NCBI GenBank assembly: GCA_002914845.1
Contig: JXTC01000027.1
Span: 571,796 to 635,795, forward strand
Length of the DNA stretch: 64,000 bases
Reading direction: 5' to 3'
Source of the DNA: Trema orientale
Taxonomy: Eukaryota; Streptophyta; Magnoliopsida; Rosales; Cannabaceae
The translations under genes were made by a program, and so were the position numbers. Positions 56,088-64,000 of this stretch are shown in pieces; the stretch's first letter is position 1; every line of letters begins with the position of its first letter. The notes beneath the pieces were generated by a model, which was not told the origin of the DNA, searched no databases, and saw nothing but the letters and a program-made list of their open reading frames with translations.

Positions 56088-57749
56088 TTTCTAAAAAGGC
56101 TTTTAGTATATTTACCCCTGAATTTATCCTGGATTGGCATGTGGCCCCTAAATTTTTTTTCTTGCCAATTTGGTCTTTAAATTTGCAGAAGAGTAGCAAT
56201 TAACACAAATCTATTAATAGGTGTTAAATTATTAACAGCAATGGTCAAAATGAAGTCATGTGAGATTTTTTGAATGGCATTATTGGTATTTTACTGTAGC
56301 AAATGACTTGTAGGGAAATTTTATATAAATTTGAAAACTTTAGAAAGAAAATAAAAGTTTGAAATTTGAAAATTTAAGGTTTTTTAATTGAATTTATTAA
56401 TTATTAACTAAAATATTCAACCCGAATGAAAGTGAAAAGAATCTTGGTTAATAAATTGAAGGAAAAAAAAAACAAAAGAAAAAAGAAAGAAACGTATTTT
56501 GGGAGGCAAGTCCATGAACTTTGGAATGGAAAAGTGATTCCAAAAGAAAGTACATTCATTTGTTTAGTTATATTTAATGGAATCACAATTACATTAAATA
56601 CTGAAATTGTTATTCCACTCTACCATCAGTAGAATAACAATTCCTTTATTTTACCAAAAAATTTAAGTTTTTTCTATTTTGTCCTTTTAAAACATCTAAA
56701 AATAAAGGAATTTTTGCCAACAGAATATTTTTCCATTCCATTCTAAGACTATTTCAAGTTTCAACAAAACAATGGATTATTATTTCTATTTCTTTTCTAA
56801 TTTTATTTCATTACGATTCTCATTACTATTTTAATTTCATTCCACGAACCAAACACTACCTAAATCTGACGGCTCGAGCTGAGAGCCGTGTGCAGAAAGG
56901 AACTATTTCTTCCCAATTGTTCAAACGATGTCGCTGGGGAGAGTAGCCGAGACTTTTCATAAGCTATTATGTTGTCATTGTTGTTTTGGTCTTGTTCGAA
57001 GGGCAATGTCGCAATAGAGAGCATGGAGTCGAAGGTGGAGATGGCGAAGAAGGTGTGGCAGAGGAGGTGACGAATGTCGAAGAAGAATAGGGAGATGAGG
57101 AATTAGGCCCACCAACGGCAAACGAGGGAGAGGTGACAATAGAAGGAGGTAGGAGTTGAAAGAGGCAATAGAGGAGGATGTCGACTGGGACAGAGGAGAT
57201 TCGGCAAAGCGATGATGAAGATTTGGTGGCAATCGCAGTGGAGTTGTGACTTGGGTTGATGATGATGACATTTTTACTCTCTTTTTTATTTGGGTAACTT
57301 GAGAAATAGGAGAATGGCCTAGAACAGGTTCTTCATCATTGTGAACATTGATGATGAAAATAATCTATCGCCATAAAACTTATCATCAGAAAATTGCCCA
57401 TTTTTTTTCTTTTTGGGAGATGAGGATTATAAATTCAGATTAATCTAGAGTTAATTAGTCTTATTTAGTTTAGTTTTAAATTTGAAATTTATTAACTAAA
57501 ATCATCTATTTTATTATATATTTTCCCTCTAAGTCATTGAAAATAGTAAAATACCAATTATATCTTTGAAAAATGTTTCCAATTACATTCATGTGACCAC
57601 TTTCCATTAAAAACTTGATACTTATTAACATATTAGTGTTAATTGCCACTCTTTCATAAATTCAAGGACCTAATTGCCAAGAAAAAAAATTTTTATTACC
57701 AATCCACAATAAATTCAAGGGGTAAACATGCCAAAATTTCTTTCTAAAA
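56088..57749. mobile_element. Mutator-like element (possible Pack-MULE) with exact 9-bp target duplication
   Basis: Element 56097-57740 (1644 bp). TTTCTAAAA flanks it at 56088-56096 and 57741-57749. The terminal inverted repeats run about 150-180 bp: 'TTTACCCCTGAATTTAT' on the left, 'TTTACCCCTTGAATTTATTG' on the right read inward, and inner 'AATTAACACAAATCTATTAA' with 'AATTAACACTAATATGTTAA'. No transposase. The interior has a GC-richer block at 56880-57270 unlike its AT-rich surroundings, which may be a captured gene piece. A second nested MITE may occupy about 56560-56870, ending 'GAACCAAACACTACC'. The left end lies about 190 bp upstream of the inferred PTH leader. Confidence 0.82.
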
Positions 57750-60700
57750 TCTGCAACTTATTGATGTTACCCTAATCAGAATCTGCAAATCAATGCTGAG
57801 ATCTTCCTCCATTTTGGGTTAGACTCATCCCAAATTTCTTTAAGGTATTTTTTGGTATATATCAATTATTTTTTAACTTGTTAAGGAAATGAGAAATGCT
57901 AAAATCCACACTCTAATCCACTCTCATATGATATGTAGATTCCATTATAACTAACTCACATTATTACAAAGTATAATAGAGTCTACATATTAACTATTAG
58001 GAGAGTGGAAAAGAAACTGATCCTAGAGCTAGTTTAGCTAAGCTTTTTGAAAAGCTAAAAATACTTATTAGATAATCTTTAGATTAAAAAGTGTTTAGTA
58101 AAAATCCAAATAATAGATTATTAAAAATTTTTTAACAAAGCTACTGCCCAAAGCTGAAGTTGGTTGAAGGGCGCTTCAGATTTTAGATTATGCGGGAATT
58201 CCTTTTCTTTGAATGAAAGTTTTAATACACAAAAAATAATCCTAAATAATTGGAAAAATACCAATAGTTATCTCTTTCTTCTAAAACCTAAAATATGACA
58301 AATGCACTGAAATCTTCCATCATTTGTCATCTGTCATTGATACTTATGGTGATTGTGGCATCTTTGATGCTTGCCCAGTCATTCACTTCATGGCAGCGAT
58401 GAACAACTTCGACTGGGAAGCCATAGGAAATAGCAAGAGCAAGAGTCAGACTCAAAAGTTCGAGCATCCATAGTGGAGGCCAGACCTTCACCAGTCCCCG
58501 ATGACTCTGTGAAAATGGTTCTGGTCTTTCAAGGAGGTGAAGGGGATCGAGCCAAAGAGCTTCAGGCGAAGCATATCATACATTGTCAATGCCTCCATTC
58601 ACAATCTTGATCTTCTATCCAATTGCTCAACTAAGAAATTTTTTTCTTTCTGTTTTTTAGGAAAGGAGAAAGTTTGGTTGAGCATTTTGATTCAGTAATT
58701 GTTTATCTATCATTTCTTTTCAAAATTGAAAAAAAGTTTCGTTGGGTTTGTTAAGATATACCTTTTAGTGTGTTCTTTCTAATTAGATGGTAATATTAAA
58801 AGTAAGATGGTTTCCAGTTTCTCTTCTAGTATGAGAGTGAAAATTACCATAGTATTTTAATATCCTTGCATAAGTAAATCAAGAATTGTAGTTTTATAGA
58901 TCTTTTATTTTTAACATCATGGCTACTTTATATAAATGTCAGTAAATAGTTATTTAGTTATAGATATCGAGTGGGATTTTCAACATCTTTGACGTTGTTT
59001 CGGCCAATTTTATTATTTCTAAATATTATCACTATTAACTCAAATTGATGTAGATAGTCATTGATTCTTGTTGTGCTAATTTTGCAGAAGTTTAATAGAA
59101 AAGAAAAAAATTGTTATCAGAGAGTTTGTGTTGTATGTTGTAGATCGTTTGGTTAGAGATGTTTCTATATGTTTGCATCAAGTAACATCTTTATTAAAGA
59201 GCTCTCTTGGATGTTTGCAACATACTTATGGAGCACATCCTAGTAGATTATTAGTCTTTATTAAGAATTAGTAACCAATCATTCAAGTAATATTAATTAA
59301 GAAATTTTCTGAATATCAAAAGTTATGTCTTACAGTGTATTTGAAGTAGAAAAACTAGGATACAAATTGTCCGTATAGCAAAGAATTGATACTTATTTCT
59401 ATAAAATGAAGGAAGTATGCATACTAATGTGGGTGTAATCGAAGTTATTATTTTGGTATTTTATAGTTTTGATGTGCTCTTTCATTTTAGGGTGTCTTCT
59501 ATGGAACCATTAGTTTTGCCTGTTGTATCATTGCCCAAGGCATTGAAAATATGATTATAATTGCCAAGTGCTACACCTCAATTTAGACATGTTCTCTTTT
59601 TTATATGATGCTAATTACAACTCCTCAAATAGTCATTAGTTTATGACATTTTACAATTTTATATTTCAGTTGCAAGTTTAAGAGGTCTGGATGTATAGAA
59701 TTTAGTATAACTAGAAAGACTCAGAATTACTTTTCTCATGACTGTTTATGTGATTTTACTCGGTAAGTTATGGTTATTTCTAATTGTGATTATAGTATTG
59801 AATTGGGAATGAGATGTTATGCTATAATAATTTGCTCCCTTCCATAATACTCAAAGATATTTAATTCTTTTTTATTGGAAATATATACTTACAGCACTGA
59901 TCTAGATTTCAAACTACATTAGAAGATCTAGATAACCAATCTTGATGTATTAGTTTAATATAGCATTTTAGACGTTGCTTCTTTTTCTCTTCGTTTCTTT
60001 TTCTTTCCCTTAAAAAATGTGGAATGAGACATAAACTATCAAATTAGTTAGTCAATCAGGCCTATGTAGATACTAATTTGCTCGGTTAAACGTATTTTGT
60101 ATGGATTATAAACATTTAAAAGCTTGTTTATTAGTTAAAGAATTTGCTTTATGAAATCTTATTTTCTTCAGCTAATATTTTTATTAATTTTACATTGTAT
60201 AAGTGAAAATTTTGGTTAAGATGCTTGATCTATATGTCATACATCTAACTTATTTAACTAATTACATTGTAGAACATTAAATCAATAATTTCAGCAGGTC
60301 ACATCTTGTACAAATTGTAGAGAATACTCTGTACTATTGATGCTAACTAGTAGTTGTCTTTGTAATCTTTTTTTGTTGTTTTGGGTTGTGAACAGTAAAG
60401 GAAATATGATTAAGCTTGTGATAATTAAATATCATTCTAAGTAATATGTTATATTTTCTATGTTTTCATGATGTGGGTAAGAATATTATCATTTTCAGGG
60501 GTTATATATTTTTATCTCTATATTCAATAAATGAATGCTAAGTCAAAAATATAAATATAACAAAAATTAGAGGCTTACCATGTATACGATTGATTTGATT
60601 ATGTTCTTGTACTGAACTTCAACATTCAAATCACTTATTGTCGAATAACGAACCGAATAGCCTAATTTCAATGTTATTCTCACAAAAATTTATTCATGAA

Positions 60701-61228
60701 AGTTACATTAGATGGAAAATAATATATTTAATTGGTTTTATTTTTATGTCAATATGTTTTTAAAAAAATCTAACATATTCATTTAATAACTCTTAGTAAG
60801 ATATGCGTAATAATGTAAGGATGTCCAGTTTAGTTATTTCATATTTCTACAGTAATTCAACCATATAGTTTAGCAAATACTTCGATACAACTTTACTATT
60901 TCACGATACTTTAAATTTATAATTTACCAAATACTTAGTTGTTTTATGCTACAATAAATTTTCCCTCAACATAACTAAAAATATTTCTCTTAAAATCTAT
61001 AACTCTACTAAACTGGACTTTTTCATGTGTATGTGATGTATAAATCTTGATTGGAATTGAGTTATTATGTTGATTATTCTCTTAATAGTTTCTTTTTCTG
61101 AATTTGATTGTTTATCTGTAGGTTAATTTCATGGTTTCGAATCTAAATATGATTATTGATTTTTATAGCGTTTCTAATAATTCAATTTATTTGTTGACGT
61201 GTATGATATTAGCATTTTATGCCACTAC
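57750..61228. other. Gene-free stretch
   Basis: AT-rich. One GC-richer island at about 58330-58620 (plus strand) has short frames with coding flavour ('HFMAAMNNFDWEAIG', 'VPDDSVKMVLVFQGGEG') but no recognised family and stops between them. Otherwise nothing was seen. Confidence 0.45.
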
Positions 61229-62288
61229 TAAAGGTGGCAATTCACATCAGCATGCTAAATTCGAGTCAAGTTGATGTATAATATTTATATAATCTATCTC
61301 AATCTAAACTTGATCCGTGACTCATCGTATCATAAAAGATTCAACCCTAACCCCGATATGCACATTAAACGAGTTAACTTGAACTTGAAACCCTCAGTCT
61401 CATTTAGATGAGAGAACACTTAGCATATGACTTGATCATAATTTGTAATTGCAAACTTATTTTTGACCTGCCTTTTAAAACCTGGCCCATGACCCGGATT
61501 TGTCATGTTGGACTTGAATAAGGTCAACCCTATTTTGAAAAAAGAATTTATTAAATAATAAAAATTAGTCTTTTTCTAAATATTTGTTTTTGAAAAATGA
61601 CATTTTTTAAGTGACGTATAGTATACCAATTCATACTTTTGATTTATTTAGTTACTTATTTTAAATAAAATTATAAGATAAAAGGAAAAATTAATATTTT
61701 TATAAAAATATTAATTAAAGGTTAAGCCCAAGCCCTTAATAAACCTAAGTCGTGATGAACTAGGGCTACCCTGTATCGAGGGCCTGAAAGTGTCTAGCCC
61801 AAATCCATAAAAATGCAGGTAGGGCTAAGATAAGCCTAATTTTATACTATTCAAGACTGGATAACCTGACCCAATTTACATATCTACTTGACAATTAGTT
61901 TGTAACCCACGTTTTTGTATTTTTATTTTCATTTATTAGGACTATGGTTGTCTTATTTAAAAACTATATACTAATCACTTATAATATTTAACATATCCAA
62001 TCTTAACATATAGATAAAATCTATAATACTAGTCAAAAACAAATTAAATGATTTAATAATTAATAAAGTACAATAGTTTAACGAAAAATTCTAAATACCA
62101 TTATTAGTTTTTAAACAATTTTTTTTATATTTTAATTATTTATATATTTATTGACGGGTTAAACATATCAATTTCAAGTCAAGCGCGTTGACCAAATTTC
62201 GACTAGGGCCCTTTTTCTTCAATCTAACCTAAAGATTCTCATGTCAAGCCATCCTCTCATAACCCAAATTTCCACCCCTAGCCATTAG
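61221..62288. mobile_element. hAT-like non-autonomous element
   Basis: Element 61229-62280 (1052 bp). The left end TAAAGGTGGCAATT and the right end, on the minus strand, TAGGGGTGGAAATT resemble plant hAT-type termini. Flanking 8-mers GCCACTAC (61221-61228) and GCCATTAG (62281-62288) agree at six of eight bases, as expected for an aged 8-bp duplication. There is no transposase; the interior is AT-rich with 'GACCCGGATTTG'-type pieces. Confidence 0.6.
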
Positions 62289-64000
62289 ATTGGATTTCAT
62301 TGAAAAATGTCAAGCTAAACTGAAAAATAGTACGGTAAGCTTCATTTCAATTTTCATATCCATCAATTATAATGGCTCATAAGCAAATAATAGAACATAC
62401 GAAAAATAAGAAATCAAAACAAATATGCTCAGAATATATTCCATTTAGAGGAACAAAACGTACAAATATGACATAAAAATTTCTCCCAACACATAAGCTA
62501 ACAAGATCTGCACACAGAAGCTAACTACATCTTCAAATACAAAAGAAATATTTTTAAATTGCATGTCACGATAATAATTCTAAAGATGCAAAAATTAACT
62601 AAGATAGAAAACATTACCTTCCCTCTTAACAATATCTAATTTCAGTCCTTGAAAATTTTTGTAGAGAGTAATATATATTCTGCCATGATGCACAAAAGAT
62701 ATATAAAAAGATAAATCCAAAGATGATAAATATGATATATTAACAAAAGAAAAAAAAAGGAAATCGGATGTTGCTCGTTGACTGTCCATAACTATTAGAA
62801 TTTTTAATAAGTGTGTGGACTACTTCACCATCTTCATTCAACATATCACTAGGAGTGCATAAAAATGCAAAAACTCGACCTGACTTGAGATGACCCGATC
62901 CGAGATTTTGGGTTCAAACAAGTGTACCTGAATTTTTGGGTAAAACCTGACCGAACCGAAGAGTTTTCAGTTCGGGTACGGGGTACACATTTTGAGTGAT
63001 TTGGTACCTAAACCCGACCCGAACCCGCCACTATTATATAAAAAAAACTTAAAATTAGTTATTTAATAATTTATTTCTCTTTATTTTTTTTTCTTTTTAT
63101 ATTTCAATGTTTATGAGATTGTATGCATTGTGCAAATAGCTAATTATACGTAAAGTGGGAAAAAAATCAAAATTATTTATTATGTAGTAAAAAGAAAAGG
63201 GAAAAAAAGTTTTATGCTTTCATAAAATCCAACCCAATCCGCCCGAATACTCGACTTACCGACCTACCCGAATACCCGATCCTCGTATGTTTGGTTTTGA
63301 TTGCTTATTTTTATATACTCGAAACTGAATACTCGAACTCGAATGCCCGAAATTCGATCTGATATGCACCCAAATCAGCAGCTATAAGTTATTTGAAAGT
63401 TATATATCACTAGTAAAGTTCATCTGGTAATGATTTTTGCCCAATCACTCCACCAATTTGATAGTAAATCCATGATTAATAATGAAATACAAACCTTTCA
63501 TGATTGCTAATAATTTAACAAAAGTAGGATAACAAAACACAAGTCTTTCAGAGAAAATGGCCACTACCATACGATTGGAGTCTCGAGTAGTTTCGTAATA
63601 CCTACGAATCCTAACTCAGCAAAAAGTAGCACATCAGAATACTTTCACATGGCAAATCAAATGCCTCTTGTTTACATTTTTCATGAACAAATAGCAATAT
63701 GAACTTTCCTATGGAACACCACTTAAATTTTCTATAATTTTTCACCAAGGACTAGTATGCCAACAAGACTTTTGGGACTTTACACTCAAATAATCATGCA
63801 TGGAGGTCTCTAACTCTCTCTGATTATAAATTGGTAAATAGTTTAGTTTCCACTTTGAGAAGTTCACATAAGTGGGGAATAATCTCATGGAACAACATCC
63901 ATATAAATAGTTTGATCTTAGTAGGAATATATGTTTAAACCCAAAGAAAAGACCACCAACTTTACCTACACTTGTGCTATATGAACCCATGTGGCTTTAT
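62289..64000. other. Repeat-rich end of window, no gene
   Basis: Includes an 'ACCCGACCCGAACCCG'-bearing repeat at about 62850-63375 with weak inverted ends (TAGGAGTGCATA / TGGGTGCATATC), possibly another hAT-like element. The short frames at 62595-62789 and 63742-63990 have no recognised similarity. Confidence 0.45.

Noticed and set aside
56975-57271. 98-codon minus-strand frame
   Set aside because: Ser/Leu/Pro/His low-complexity peptide inside a non-autonomous Mutator-like element, with no family resemblance. Treated as interior element sequence.
1-64000. CRISPR arrays, bacterial operons, riboswitches, rRNA genes
   Set aside because: The window is plant nuclear DNA. No regularly spaced repeats with unique spacers, ribosome-binding sites or rRNA signatures were seen.

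Overview
This is nuclear DNA from a flowering plant, most likely a eudicot. It is AT-rich, has long gaps between genes, and contains intron-bearing genes with GT-AG splice sites. It carries plant-type transposons (Ty1-copia, an LTR resembling Tat/Athila-type gypsy LTRs, CACTA, Mutator-like, hAT-like, tRNA-derived SINEs) and plant-only gene families (AMT1, R2R3-MYB). I cannot fix the family or species from sequence alone.

Left part (1-13.1 kb). An LTR tail opens the window. It is followed by an intronless RING-H2 ubiquitin-ligase gene (1612-2475, +). Next comes a head-to-tail cluster of three intronless AMT1-type ammonium transporter genes, all on the minus strand (4086-5465, 8578-9960, 10982-12364). 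The three reading frames are open, but each has lost a different set of residues that line the conduction pore in this family. This cluster is the most unusual content of the window. A non-autonomous Mutator-like element with an 11-bp target duplication lies between copies 1 and 2.

Middle part (13.1-40 kb) is a transposon graveyard. It holds a solo LTR with a perfect 5-bp target duplication (13142-14571) and a 5.5-kb CACTA element (14981-20442). The CACTA transposase is dead, but its five-exon Ulp1-like protease frame is intact. Further right are a LINE scrap, a small Mutator-like element, two SINEs, a deleted copia element (24188-26499) and a receptor-like-protein LRR fragment. A composite minus-strand copia element (28752-37054) follows. 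Its integrase part and about 2.4 kb of its right flank are duplicated, best explained by one tandem duplication plus one internal deletion.

Right part (40-64 kb). Small inverted-repeat elements are followed by a two-exon R2R3-MYB gene that matches MYB5 (49337-50829, -). After it comes an eight-coding-exon peptidyl-tRNA hydrolase gene (52693-55672, -; 218 aa) whose introns carry SINE copies. A 1.6-kb Mutator-like element (56097-57740) with an exact 9-bp target duplication sits just upstream of that gene. The last 6 kb holds hAT-like repeats and no gene I can support.

The host genes do not form one pathway: ubiquitin ligation, ammonium transport or sensing, epidermal/flavonoid transcription control and organelle translation rescue. 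The only functional cluster is the AMT1 trio.
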